This document shows positions 15,224 to 22,821 of a DNA stretch of 35,447 nucleotides, one piece after another (the first letter of the stretch is position 1; each line of letters begins with the position of its first letter). The notes beneath the pieces were generated by a model. That model worked only from the letters and a program-made list of their open reading frames with translations. It ran no database searches and was not told where the DNA came from. Both the position numbers and the translations under genes were made by a program. The DNA is from Glaciihabitans sp. (GTDB lineage Bacteria; Actinomycetota; Actinomycetes; Actinomycetales; Microbacteriaceae), in NCBI GenBank assembly GCA_025465535.1, contig JAODMY010000108.1, positions 1 through 35,447 of the forward strand, given 5' to 3'.

Positions 15224-17199
15224 CGCCGCGCGCTCTGGTCGGCGCGCTTGGCCAGCATCTCGTTGTAGGCGTTCAGTTCGGCGTCGCCATCGCGATCGGC
15301 CTTGCGGTCGTAGCGCGTCGACTCCTTGGCATCCTGTCGGCTCCACATGATGGCGACAGTGATCGCCAGCGCGATCGTCGGCAGCTCGCCGATGCCCCAG
15401 GCAATACCACCCGCGGTTTGCTGGTCCTGCAGCGCCGGGATGGCGGCCCCCCAGCCCATCGCTCCGTACCAGGCCGCCGAGAGCAGCCCGGTTCCGGTGA
15501 TGAGGGTCAACCCGAAGAACGCGTGGAAGGCCATGGTCGCCAGCAGGATGACGAGCCGCAGCGGGTAGGGCGGCCGGAACGGAACGGGATCCACACCGAT
15601 CAGGGTCGAGACAAACAGGTAGCCGACGATCAGGAAGTGGAAGATCATCCACTCGTGGCCGACATGATCCGTCGTGGCCCAACTGAACAGCGGCGTGTAA
15701 TAGAAGACGAACAGCGAGGCCGCGAACAGCACGGCTGCGACGATCGGATTCACGAAGAACGTGAACAGGCGCGAGTGCACGGCCAGCAGGATCCACTCAC
15801 GCGCACCGCGGCTGCCGTCCTCCCGCTTGTTGATCGCCCGAAGGGCCAGCGTGATCGGCGCGGAGGGAACCAGTAGTACGGGCACGGCCATCCCGATCAC
15901 CATGTGCGCGATCATGTGCGCACTGAACAGGTACTTCTCGTAGACGTTCACCCCGCCACAGGTGATGTAGAGCAGCACGACGAGGCCGGCGATCCACAGG
16001 ACCGTCCGGTGGATGGGCCACTTGTCGCCGCGCTTGTGCAGGCGATGCACCGCGGCGAGGTAGAAAAACAGGCCGAAGGCGCAGAGCAGGATCCACAGGA
16101 TGTCTGGATTCCACAGGAACGCGTAGTTCGCGAAGCTCGGCAGCGGGGGGAGCGGGGAGCCGGTCAGCAGTTCCGCGCTCGTCGGGTTCGCGAGCTGGTT
16201 CGCCGGGACCTCGACCTTCGGATCCTGCGTGCGCGCCAATGCGGCCGCGACCCCCTCGGCGAGTCCCATGAATGCGAGCTCACCGGAGACCAGCCACCAG
16301 AAGTAGGTGCGCTCCTTGCCCGGCCGCGACATCCGTCCGATGAAAAAGCGACGCTGGGCGATGCCGAAAAGCCCGAGCCCGCCGAGAGCAAAGACCTTCA
16401 CCAGCACCAGGATGCCGTACGGAGTCAGCAGGTTCTCCCACGTCGCGACGCGGATCTGCGCGTTCACATAACCGGACACCGCCACGACGATGAACGAGAT
16501 GAGCGCGAGGGTCGAGTAGCGCTCCATCACGACGGCGATGCGGCCGGTCTCGAGGCTCTTGCGGGCGAAGACGATCGTGACCAGGCCACCGAGCCAGATC
16601 GCCGCGAACGTGATGTGCAGGTAGAGGGAGGTCGTCGCCGCGTCGTGGCTCGCGGTGTCGCCCGCGTGCCCCTGCAGCGCCATCGGGATGAGCGAGAGGA
16701 TCGCCGCAATCGTGAACAGCGCAATCGCGGTCTGGTTGCGGACGGCGAAACAGACGACCGTGAGCGCCGCAGCGATGAGGGTGGTCGCAAGCCAGGCCTG
16801 GCCGAGCGCGTTCGTCATGAAGAAACTGGAGAGCGCGGTGCCGTAGTCGCTGTCGAGGGAGACCGGCTGGGGGAATGCGGTCTGCAGGTTGAAGAAACCG
16901 GTCGCGGCGGATGAGACGGCCAGCAGCGCTGCGGAGCCGGCGGCGACATCCAGTGACCGCACGTATTCCGGGCTGTTCGACGCGAAGGCGAAGCTGCAGA
17001 GGAAGAGGCTGCCGACGAGTCCCGCCGCGCTCAGGTCGACGACCATGTTCGCGATCGGAAGACCCCAGCGCACGATGGCACCAGGGTCGATCGCGATCGG
17101 GGCCTCCGCGCCCCCGCCGTACGCGAGACTGGCGATCAGCGCGACGAAACCCACGAGCAGCAGCGCCGCAGGGCCGGCCACGCGAGAGACACGAATCAC
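15220..17199 (-). CDS. CopD-CtaG fusion: copper resistance D domain plus cytochrome c oxidase assembly domain
   Basis: A 659-residue polytopic membrane protein. The N-terminal half (about residues 1-330) resembles CopD, with the loop GHAGDTASHDAATTSLYLHITFAAIWLGGLVTI in sense containing the histidines seen in CopD proteins. The C-terminal half (about 350-620) resembles the actinobacterial CtaG/caa3 assembly family, with SAHMIAHMVIGMAVPVLLV and DHVGHEWMIFHFLIVGYLF. Both halves are tied to copper: CopD to copper uptake, CtaG-type proteins to cytochrome oxidase assembly. Such fusions are known in actinobacteria. The start is GTG at 17199, with TAGGCT 7 nt upstream and no Shine-Dalgarno sequence, suggesting a leaderless message. 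The function in copper delivery to the oxidase is inferred from the family. Confidence 0.9.
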   Translation of the reverse strand: MIRVSRVAGPAALLLVGFVALIASLAYGGGAEAPIAIDPGAIVRWGLPIANMVVDLSAAGLVGSLFLCSFAFASNSPEYVRSLDVAAGSAALLAVSSAATGFFNLQTAFPQPVSLDSDYGTALSSFFMTNALGQAWLATTLIAAALTVVCFAVRNQTAIALFTIAAILSLIPMALQGHAGDTASHDAATTSLYLHITFAAIWLGGLVTIVFARKSLETGRIAVVMERYSTLALISFIVVAVSGYVNAQIRVATWENLLTPYGILVLVKVFALGGLGLFGIAQRRFFIGRMSRPGKERTYFWWLVSGELAFMGLAEGVAAALARTQDPKVEVPANQLANPTSAELLTGSPLPPLPSFANYAFLWNPDILWILLCAFGLFFYLAAVHRLHKRGDKWPIHRTVLWIAGLVVLLYITCGGVNVYEKYLFSAHMIAHMVIGMAVPVLLVPSAPITLALRAINKREDGSRGAREWILLAVHSRLFTFFVNPIVAAVLFAASLFVFYYTPLFSWATTDHVGHEWMIFHFLIVGYLFVSTLIGVDPVPFRPPYPLRLVILLATMAFHAFFGLTLITGTGLLSAAWYGAMGWGAAIPALQDQQTAGGIAWGIGELPTIALAITVAIMWSRQDAKESTRYDRKADRDGDAELNAYNEMLAKRADQSARR

Positions 17200-17206
17200 G
17201 CGTTAG

Positions 17207-17212
17207 AGCCTA
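17207..17212 (-). promoter_or_regulatory. -10 element of a leaderless transcript (CopD-CtaG gene)
   Basis: TAGGCT on the minus strand, 7 nt before the GTG at 17199. Confidence 0.5.
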
Positions 17213-17253
17213 AGTGACACCGCTGGATCCCACGGCCCGCAGCCGCACACAAC

Positions 17254-17289
17254 AAAAGGGACGGCGACCCGAAGGCCGTCGTCCCTTTT
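17254..17289 (-). terminator. Rho-independent terminator of the HU gene
   Basis: Arms 17254-17269 and 17274-17289 pair over 16 positions with two mismatches. Read on the minus strand the loop is TTCG closed by C-G, the very stable tetraloop, and the stem ends in TTTT followed by GTTGTG. It lies just after the HU stop codon. Confidence 0.88.
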
Positions 17290-17317
17290 ACGTGTTGTGC
17301 GTTGCAGAGTAGAAGAA

Positions 17318-17605
17318 CTACTTCGCAGCAGCCTTCAGCTTGCTGCCGGCGCTGATCTTCACGCCGTAGCTTGCTGCGATCTGGATGGTCGCTCCGGTCT
17401 GCGGGTTACGGCCCGAACGAGCGGACCGGTGGGTGCGCTCAACAGCGAGCCATCCTGGGATGGTGACCTTGGTGCCCTCTTTCACCGTCTTGGAGAGGGT
17501 GGCGAAGAGCGCGTCGAGGACGCCATTGACGGCGGCCTGGCTCTGGCCGGAATCGGCAGCAACTGCTGCGACCAGCTCGGTACGGTTCAGTGACTTGTCA
17601 GCCAT
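17318..17605 (-). CDS. hupB: HU family DNA-binding protein
   Basis: A 95-residue nucleoid protein of the HU/IHF family. The dimerisation helices are at the N-terminus (LNRTELVAAVAADSGQSQAAVNGVLDALFATL), followed by the beta-arm with the conserved tip RSARSGRNPQTGATIQI. It has only a short Lys/Ala end (SKLKAAAK), not the long basic tail of mycobacterial HupB, so it is the classical short form. The start is ATG at 17605 with GGAGGA 7-8 nt upstream. A clear terminator follows. It lies after the L28-L33-S14 operon on the same strand but is separated from it by a weak hairpin, so it probably has its own promoter. Confidence 0.95.
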   Translation of the reverse strand: MADKSLNRTELVAAVAADSGQSQAAVNGVLDALFATLSKTVKEGTKVTIPGWLAVERTHRSARSGRNPQTGATIQIAASYGVKISAGSKLKAAAK

Positions 17606-17660
17606 GAGATGTCCTCCTCGGACCTTGTGAGTATGGAGCTTGGGATACTGCCCTACAGGC

Positions 17661-17683
17661 CGAGGCGCTGCAGAACCGCCTCG
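17661..17683 (-). terminator. Hairpin after the ribosomal-protein operon
   Basis: CGAGGCG and CGCCTCG, 7-bp perfect arms with a 9-nt loop, 4 nt after the S14 stop codon. No T-run. Probably a weak terminator or 3'-end stabiliser. Confidence 0.45.
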
Positions 17684-17686
17684 AAC

Positions 17687-17992
17687 CTACCAGCTTGACT
17701 TGGTAATGCCCGGCAACTCTCCACGGTGCGCCATATCGCGGAAACGAACGCGCGACACGCCGAACTGGCTGAGATATCCACGCGGACGACCATCGATCGC
17801 GTCGCGGCCACGGAGGCGAACCGGCGACGCATCGCGGGGAAGCTTCTGCAGTCCGAGGCGCGCGGCCTCGCGGGATTCGTCGGTGCCGTTGAGGTCGACG
17901 AGAGCCTTCTTGAGCTCGAGACGCTTCGCGGCGTAACGCGCGACGATTACCGCGCGCTGGTCGTTCTTGGCGATCTTGCTTTTCTTAGCCAT
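17687..17992 (-). CDS. rpsN: 30S ribosomal protein S14, zinc-independent (C-) form
   Basis: A 101-residue S14 with the conserved C-terminal part [33 protein letters not shown] in sense. It is the long form without any CxxC pair, so it binds no zinc. In many actinobacteria this form is a Zur-repressed back-up of a zinc-binding S14; in others it is the only copy, and the window cannot tell which applies. The gene is last in rpmB-rpmG-rpsN, starting 2 nt after the rpmG stop, with GAGGAG inside the end of rpmG as ribosome-binding site. Confidence 0.96.
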   Translation of the reverse strand: MAKKSKIAKNDQRAVIVARYAAKRLELKKALVDLNGTDESREAARLGLQKLPRDASPVRLRGRDAIDGRPRGYLSQFGVSRVRFRDMAHRGELPGITKSSW

Positions 17993-17994
17993 GC

Positions 17995-18162
17995 TTAGCG
18001 CTCCTCGCGGAATTCGACGTGCTTGCGTACGACTGGGTCGTACTTCTTGAGCACGAGACGGTCAGGGTCGTTGCGACGGTTCTTGCGGGTCACGTAGGTG
18101 TACCCGGTGCCCGCTGTTGAGCGGAGCTTGATGATGGGGCGGATGTCCTGTGCCTTGGCCAT
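17995..18162 (-). CDS. rpmG: 50S ribosomal protein L33, cysteine-free form
   Basis: A short gene of 55 codons: it begins [18 protein letters not shown] and ends [17 protein letters not shown]. This is L33 of the C- type, since the two CxxC pairs of the zinc-binding form are missing. Its ATG shares one base with the rpmB stop (TAATG), so the two are translationally coupled. Confidence 0.96.
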   Translation of the reverse strand: MAKAQDIRPIIKLRSTAGTGYTYVTRKNRRNDPDRLVLKKYDPVVRKHVEFREER

Positions 18163-18398
18163 TAGATCTTCTCCCCACGAGCGAGCAGGTCTTTGACAAC
18201 CGACTCAATGCCACGAGCGTCGATCGTCTTGATCCCCTTGACGCTGAGCGTCAGGGTCACGTTGCGACGAAGCGACGGCACGTAGTACGTCTTCTTCTGG
18301 ATGTTCGGGTCGAAACGACGCTTGGTGCGTCGGTGCGAGTGTGAAATGTTGTGCCCAAAGCCGGGTACGGCTCCGGTCACCTGGCATACAGCTGCCAT
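18162..18398 (-). CDS. rpmB: 50S ribosomal protein L28, cysteine-poor form
   Basis: A 78-residue L28 starting [29 protein letters not shown], typical of L28. Only one cysteine (C5) of the zinc-binding form is kept, so it should not bind zinc. It is the first gene of the rpmB-rpmG-rpsN operon. The start is ATG at 18398 with AAGGAG about 10 nt upstream. An 8-bp perfect inverted repeat lies in its leader (18430-18451). I looked for an AT-rich palindromic Zur box upstream and found none. Confidence 0.96.
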   Translation of the reverse strand: MAAVCQVTGAVPGFGHNISHSHRRTKRRFDPNIQKKTYYVPSLRRNVTLTLSVKGIKTIDARGIESVVKDLLARGEKI

Positions 18399-18429
18399 GG
18401 TTGCTCTCTCCTTGATTTACCGTGACACG

Positions 18430-18451
18430 CTGCGCTGTTTTATCAGCGCAG
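18430..18451 (-). promoter_or_regulatory. Inverted repeat in the rpmB leader/promoter
   Basis: CTGCGCTG and CAGCGCAG (8 bp, perfect) with a 6-nt AT-rich spacer that reads ATAAAA on the minus strand. It is 31 nt upstream of the rpmB ATG. It could be a leader hairpin, or an operator with the -10 region in its centre. The rest of 18452-18637 shows only a short palindrome, TTTGAG-G-CTCAAA at 18489-18501. Confidence 0.45.
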
Positions 18452-18625
18452 AGTCACCCAAGATCACTTGTCGGCACGCGCACGCACTTTTGAGGCTCAA
18501 ACCTGAGTCCTTGGAAGTGCCGTCGTACAACGCGAACGGATCTGCCGTTCGACCAAAGAGAAAGCTTACGGGTGAATTCGCCCGCTGGCAAACCCAGAAC
18601 CCTGCAATCAGGCGGGATGCGGCAC

Positions 18626-18631
18626 TACGGT
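18626..18631 (+). promoter_or_regulatory. -10 element of a leaderless transcript (CDF gene)
   Basis: TACGGT, 6 nt before the ATG at 18638, with no ribosome-binding site. Confidence 0.45.
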
Positions 18632-18637
18632 TGAGCC

Positions 18638-19549
18638 ATGATGGCACACACGCACGGCGAGAGCGAGGCAGAGCGCTCGCGACTCGGCGTCGCGCTCGGT
18701 ATCAGCGTCGCCATCCTGCTCGCCGAAATCGTCGGCGCCATTCTGACCGGCAGCCTCGCGCTTGTGGTGGACGCCGGACACCTGCTGACCGACGCGGGCG
18801 GCCTCACGCTCGCCCTTGTCGCGTCGTCGCTTGTGCGACGCAAGCCCACGGCGAAGCGCACCTGGGGCTACGGTCGCGCCGAGGTGCTTGCGGCGACGGC
18901 ACAGGCCGCGGTCCTGCTCGCGGTCGGGCTTTTCGTGCTGGTGGAGGGCATCCATCGGCTGATCGATCCGCCGACGATCGCGTCCAACCAGCTGTTGGTC
19001 TTCGGGATCATCGGTCTGGTCGGCAACATCGCCGCCCTCGGCGTGCTCAGTTCGCGCAGGTCGGCCAACTTCAACCTGCGGGCCGCGTTTCTCGAGGTAC
19101 TCAATGACGCGCTCGGTTCGATCGCGGTCATCGCCGCCGCAGTCGTCATCGCACTCACCGGCTGGACCCGGGCGGATGCGGTTGCCGCCCTGCTGATCGG
19201 CGCCCTCATCCTGCCGCGCAGCCTCGTTCTCCTCCGCGACACCGTCAACGTTCTGCTCGAGTCGACTCCCCGTGGGCTCGACCTGAACTCCGTTCGCACA
19301 CACCTCCTCCAACAGCCGCACGTGCGCGCGGTGCACGACCTGCACGCGACGCAGATCGCGACCGGGCTACCGGTGCTGACCGCGCACGTCGTCGTCGACG
19401 ACGAGTGTTTCTTCGATGGGCACGCATCCTCGATCCTCGACGAGCTGCAGGCCTGCGTCGCCGACCACTTCTCGGTCTCGATCGAGCACTCGACGTTCCA
19501 ACTCGAACGCGCCGACCACAGCGATCACGAGCACGAGACGCACGCGTAG
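18638..19549 (+). CDS. Cation diffusion facilitator (CDF) metal efflux transporter
   Basis: A 303-residue membrane protein of the CDF family (CzcD/ZitB group), which exports Zn2+ and similar ions in exchange for protons. Six membrane segments are visible. The metal site of segment 2 is VDAGHLLTDAGG, with D45, H48 and D52. In segment 5 the usual HxxxD is E153-V-L-N-D157, so the histidine is glutamate, a variant that could alter metal choice. The cytoplasmic C-terminal domain (about 210-303) and His-rich ends (MMAHTHGE at the start, HSDHEHETHA at the end) fit metal handling. It is convergent with a Fur-family regulator and divergent from the zinc-independent ribosomal-protein operon. Zinc as substrate is likely but inferred. 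Confidence 0.9.
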   Translation: MMAHTHGESEAERSRLGVALGISVAILLAEIVGAILTGSLALVVDAGHLLTDAGGLTLALVASSLVRRKPTAKRTWGYGRAEVLAATAQAAVLLAVGLFVLVEGIHRLIDPPTIASNQLLVFGIIGLVGNIAALGVLSSRRSANFNLRAAFLEVLNDALGSIAVIAAAVVIALTGWTRADAVAALLIGALILPRSLVLLRDTVNVLLESTPRGLDLNSVRTHLLQQPHVRAVHDLHATQIATGLPVLTAHVVVDDECFFDGHASSILDELQACVADHFSVSIEHSTFQLERADHSDHEHETHA

Positions 19550-19567
19550 CCGCGCGGTGGAGCTATG

Positions 19568-19587
19568 GCAATCGCGCCAGCGATTGC
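19568..19587. terminator. Hairpin between the CDF and Fur-family genes
   Basis: GCAATCGC and GCGATTGC (8 bp, perfect) with a GCCA loop, between two convergent genes. Likely a bidirectional terminator without T-run. Confidence 0.65.
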
Positions 19588-19630
19588 GCGACCCCAGCGC
19601 CGACTGAGCCTGCGAAGGAGGACCGCGGAG

Positions 19631-20029
19631 TTACCCGGCGACCGGCAGCTTCTGGCAGTCGGCGCACAGCCCGAACACGTCAACGATGTGGCTCGGCTGG
19701 CTGAATCCGTGGGCTGCCGCGACCGATGCGGCCCAACTCTCCACGGCATCCGCCTCGATTTCGACGGTGAGACCGCAGTTGCGACAGATCAGGTGATGGT
19801 GGTGGCTTCCCGGCGTGCACGCGCGGTACAGGCTCTCGCCCTCCTGCTGCAGGGAGTCGGCTTCGCCCTCGACGGCGAGGTCGGCGAGCGCGCGATAGAC
19901 GGTGGCGAGGCCGATCGGGGATCCGGATTCTCGCAGCGTCGAGTGCAGGGACTGCGCGCTGACGAATCCCTCCGAGGTGGTGAGGGCGCCACGAACGGCT
20001 TCGCGCTGCCACGTCACTCTCTTGCTCAT
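19631..20029 (-). CDS. Fur-family metal-dependent transcriptional regulator, Zur-like
   Basis: A 132-residue Fur-family repressor. The winged-helix part is residues 1-70, with the recognition helix region GSPIGLATVYRALADLA. The metal part has HHHH (76-79), C82xxC85 and C122xxC125; the four cysteines form the structural zinc site and the histidines the regulatory site. The context (a CDF exporter convergent to it and the zinc-free ribosomal proteins beyond) argues for Zur rather than Fur. The start is ATG at 20029 with GGAAGGG upstream; the frame continues upstream but only through a repeat-rich non-coding region. That upstream region (20150-20293) has a hairpin and four 16-bp repeats that may be part of its control. 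Confidence 0.88.
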   Translation of the reverse strand: MSKRVTWQREAVRGALTTSEGFVSAQSLHSTLRESGSPIGLATVYRALADLAVEGEADSLQQEGESLYRACTPGSHHHHLICRNCGLTVEIEADAVESWAASVAAAHGFSQPSHIVDVFGLCADCQKLPVAG

Positions 20030-20156
20030 GCTCCGACCCTTCCGAGATTCAACGCTACGCCGCCACGGGCTGTCGTGTCCGAACGACGAACCAGATCGAC
20101 AGCGGGATGGCGCGGAGCGGATCCGCGACGACCGAGCGGGCGGCGCCTTGACAGTC

Positions 20157-20209
20157 GTTGTCGGTTGGGCGGCAGCAACCGACAACCAGTGCCAACTGAC
20201 TGGCGCTGG
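20157..20209. repeat. Two adjacent hairpins upstream of the Fur-family gene
   Basis: GTTGTCGGTTG and its exact complement (20157-20167 and 20176-20186, 8-nt loop) form an 11-bp perfect stem. Immediately next, CCAGTGCCA (20186-20194) pairs with TGGCGCTGG (20201-20209) with one T-G pair. They lie between the E2 stop and the Fur-family start, so they may end the dehydrogenase operon transcript and/or belong to the regulator's promoter region. Confidence 0.7.
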
Positions 20210-20229
20210 ACGGTGAGTGGACCGGCGGT

Positions 20230-20293
20230 GCAGCGCAAGTCCGCTGCGACACAAGTCAGGTGCGACACAAGTCCACCGCAGCACAAATCACCA
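20230..20293. repeat. Four contiguous 16-bp direct repeats
   Basis: Units at 20230-20245, 20246-20261, 20262-20277 and 20278-20293. All contain CAAGTC or CAAATC at the same place; units 2 and 3 share GCGACACAAGTC exactly. They are in non-coding DNA 25 nt from the E2 stop codon and about 200 nt upstream of the Fur-family gene. No function is known; iterated operator sites are possible. Confidence 0.85.
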
Positions 20294-20317
20294 AGACAAT
20301 TCACTCGACGAACAGCA

Positions 20318-21670
20318 TCAGTCGAGCAGCAGGGCCGGTTCCTCGATGATGCTGGCGACGTCCGCGATGAAGCGACTGGCGACATCCCCGTCGACCACTC
20401 GGTGATCAAAGCTGCCGGCGACGGTCGTCACGAAGCGCGAGCGCACCTCGCCGTCGACGATCCACGGCTTCTGCTTGATCGTGCCCATCGCGAGGATGGC
20501 GGCCTCGCCGGGGTTCAGGATTGGCGTGCCGGTGTCCATTCCGAACGAGCCGACATTGGTGATCGTGATGGTTCCATTCGCCATCTCGGCCGGCTGCGTC
20601 TTGCCGTCGCGCGCCGTGAGGACGAGTCCCTCGAGCGACTTGGCGAGCTCGAGCAACGAGAGCTCCTGGGCGTCCTTGATGTTGGGGACGAGGAGCCCGC
20701 GCGGGGTCGCGGCGGCGATGCCGAGGTTCACGTAGTGGTGGACCGTGATCTCTTTGTCGGTCCAGGAGGAGTTGACGGTGGGGTTACGACGCACGGCCCA
20801 GATGAGCGCCTTGGCCACGATCAGCAGCGGCGAGACGCGCACGCCGGCGAAGTCGGTCGACTTCTTCAGCCGCTGAACGAACTCCATCGTGCGCGTCGCA
20901 TCGATGTCGACGAACACGCTCACGTGCGGAGCGGTGAACGCGCTCTGCACCATGGCGGTGGCAATCGCCTTGCGCACGCCCTTGACCGGGATCTTCTCCT
21001 CGCGCTCGTCGGACCACGCAGGAGTCTCGATGTTGCGGAAGACGCTGGCCTGCTTGGCCTGGCGCACCACATCATCCCGAGTGATCTCGCCGACGAGTCC
21101 GGTTCCGATCACCTCGGCGAGGTTGACGTCGAGGTCCTTCGCGAGCTTGCGGATCGGCGGCTTCGCGATGACGGTGGATGCCGCTGCCGCGGGAACGGAG
21201 GCCGGCGGAACGGCGGCCGGTCGCGCCGCCGCATTCGCGGCCGGCACCCCGACAACTGCTGCCAGGTCGCCGCGTCGGCGGCGGGAGGTCACGTGGCCCC
21301 GTGTGCCGTAACCCACGAGCGTCGCTGGCGCGGCCTCTGCCACCTCGTGCGTGATGCTGTCCTTGGTGTCAGCAATCTCAATCTGGACGTCGGCGTTGAG
21401 CCTCGGCGCAACCTCGGCAACGGCCGCGGCGCCACTTCCAACGATGATGATCGGCGTACCGACATCCACTGTCTGGCCCTCTTCGACCAACAGCGAAGAG
21501 ACCGTGCCTGCGAACGGGGACGGAAGCTCGACCAAAGACTTGGCGGTCTCGATCTCGACGAGGACCTGGTTGAGAGCGACCGTGTCGCCCGGCTTGACCT
21601 TCCACGAGACGATTTCCGCCTCGGTGAGGCCCTCGCCGACGTCGGGGAGAAGAAACTCGGATTCAGCCAT
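20318..21670 (-). CDS. 2-oxoacid dehydrogenase complex E2 (dihydrolipoamide acyltransferase)
   Basis: A 450-residue E2 component. Domains in order: one lipoyl domain (residues 1-80) with the lipoylated lysine K44 in ETAKSLVE; a flexible Ala/Pro linker; a peripheral subunit-binding domain (about 168-200, [21 protein letters not shown]); and the acyltransferase domain (about 225-450) with the active site H423 and D427 in SFDHRVVDG. It transfers acyl groups from E1 to CoA. The gene follows E1 alpha and E1 beta, so together they form a branched-chain 2-oxoacid or pyruvate dehydrogenase; the heterodimeric E1 in an actinobacterium favours the branched-chain type. No E3 gene is present here. The start is ATG at 21670. 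Confidence 0.94.
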   Translation of the reverse strand: MAESEFLLPDVGEGLTEAEIVSWKVKPGDTVALNQVLVEIETAKSLVELPSPFAGTVSSLLVEEGQTVDVGTPIIIVGSGAAAVAEVAPRLNADVQIEIADTKDSITHEVAEAAPATLVGYGTRGHVTSRRRRGDLAAVVGVPAANAAARPAAVPPASVPAAAASTVIAKPPIRKLAKDLDVNLAEVIGTGLVGEITRDDVVRQAKQASVFRNIETPAWSDEREEKIPVKGVRKAIATAMVQSAFTAPHVSVFVDIDATRTMEFVQRLKKSTDFAGVRVSPLLIVAKALIWAVRRNPTVNSSWTDKEITVHHYVNLGIAAATPRGLLVPNIKDAQELSLLELAKSLEGLVLTARDGKTQPAEMANGTITITNVGSFGMDTGTPILNPGEAAILAMGTIKQKPWIVDGEVRSRFVTTVAGSFDHRVVDGDVASRFIADVASIIEEPALLLD

Positions 21671-21678
21671 GTTGTCTC

Positions 21679-22821
21679 CTAGTACGCCAGGGCGCGGTCG
21701 ACGGCCTCGAGGACGCGGTCGGCATCGGGCAGGTAGATGGTTTCGAGCTTGGCCGGGGGGAACGGGGCGTCGAAGCCGGCCACGCGCAGCACGGGCGCCT
21801 CAAGCGAGTAGAACGCGTGTTCGGTGACGGTCGCGGCGATCTCGGATCCGACGCTCACGAATCCGGGCGCCTCCTGTGCGACAACAAGTCGGCCGGTCTT
21901 GCGCACGGACGCCAGGATCGGGTCGTAGTCGATCGGCGAGATCGACCGAAGATCAAGCACCTCGACGCTCGTGCCCTCCTCTGCGGCGAGCTCCGCCGCC
22001 TGCAGCAGGACAGACACCATGGCACCGTGGCCGAGAAGCGTGACCTCTGTGCCCTCGCGCGCGACCTGCGTCGAGTGCAGCTTCGCACCGCGATTGGACA
22101 GGTCGACATCGCCCTTTGGCCAGTAACGGCTCTTGGGCTCGAGGAAGATGACCGGGTCGTTGCTGGCGATCGCGTCCTGGATCATCCAGTACGCGTCGTG
22201 CGGCGTCGACGGGCTGACGACCCGCAGGCCCGAGGTGTGCGCGAAGTACGCCTCCGGGCTCTCCTGGTGATGTTCGACGGCGCCGATGTGGCCGCCGTAA
22301 GGAATGCGGATGACGACGGGCATCTGGATCTGCCCCTCGTGCCTGTTGGTCATCTTCGCCAGCTGCGAGGTGATCTGGTTGAAGGACGGATAGACGAATC
22401 CGTCGAACTGGATCTCGCAGACCGGACGATAGCCGCGCATGGCGAGTCCGATCGCGGTGCCGACGATCCCGGACTCCGCCAACGGTGTATCGGTAACCCG
22501 CCTGACGCCGAACTCGGCCTGCAGTCCTTCCGTGACCCGGAACACGCCGCCGAGCGGGCCGATGTCCTCGCCCATCAGCAGCACCTTCGGGTTGTCGAGC
22601 ATCGCCTGGCGTAGCCCGGCGTTCAACGCCTTGGCCATCGGCATCGACTGGAGCGGGGATGCGGCACTCGCACTCGTGTCAGTCACCGTCGCCTGGCTCC
22701 CCGTCGTTTCGCTCACAGTTGTCTCGCTCGCCGCTATCTCACTCGCCGTTGGTTCACGCACAGTTTGTTCACGCACAGTTTGTTCACGCACAGTCGTGTC
22801 AGTCACCGTAGTTTCGTTCAC
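21679..22821 (-). CDS. 2-oxoacid dehydrogenase E1 component, beta subunit, with repeat-expanded N-terminus
   Basis: A 380-residue protein. From residue 60 ([29 protein letters not shown] in sense) it matches the usual start of E1 beta, with the transketolase-like pyrimidine and C-terminal domains following. The beta subunit completes the thiamine-diphosphate site with E1 alpha. Residues 1-59 are an extension made of degenerate pentads ([25 protein letters not shown] and so on) encoded by a 15-bp repeat. The start is GTG at 22821, overlapping the E1 alpha stop as GTGA. An ATG at 22644 would remove the extension but has no ribosome-binding site, so translation from the GTG with the extension is more likely. 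Confidence 0.92.
   Translation of the reverse strand: MNETTVTDTTVREQTVREQTVREPTASEIAASETTVSETTGSQATVTDTSASAASPLQSMPMAKALNAGLRQAMLDNPKVLLMGEDIGPLGGVFRVTEGLQAEFGVRRVTDTPLAESGIVGTAIGLAMRGYRPVCEIQFDGFVYPSFNQITSQLAKMTNRHEGQIQMPVVIRIPYGGHIGAVEHHQESPEAYFAHTSGLRVVSPSTPHDAYWMIQDAIASNDPVIFLEPKSRYWPKGDVDLSNRGAKLHSTQVAREGTEVTLLGHGAMVSVLLQAAELAAEEGTSVEVLDLRSISPIDYDPILASVRKTGRLVVAQEAPGFVSVGSEIAATVTEHAFYSLEAPVLRVAGFDAPFPPAKLETIYLPDADRVLEAVDRALAY
22679..22819. repeat. 15-bp minisatellite in the E1 beta gene
   Basis: Nine contiguous 15-bp units plus a partial one, in frame. Three adjacent units contain TCACGCACAGT (22754-22798), two of them identical over the full 15 bp; others are diverged. The unit 22679-22693 and the unit 22799-22813 share TCAGTCACCGT. 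It encodes the pentad repeats at the E1 beta N-terminus. Confidence 0.88.

Noticed and set aside
14150-15796. Minus-strand open frame of 548 codons under the membrane-anchored protein and the CopD-CtaG gene end
   Set aside because: It crosses two real genes in the wrong frame, has no family match that I recognise and shows shadow-type composition.
18399-18637. Zur operator before the cysteine-free ribosomal-protein operon
   Set aside because: No AT-rich palindrome resembling the known actinobacterial Zur box was found; only unrelated inverted repeats are present.
20230-20293. CRISPR-like array
   Set aside because: The four 16-bp units are directly contiguous with no spacers, and no cas genes are present.
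19565-21682. Long plus-strand open frame (705 codons) antisense to the Fur-family and E2 genes
   Set aside because: Arg/Asp/Glu/His/Val-rich composition typical of the antisense frame of a high-GC gene; the minus-strand genes are clear family members.
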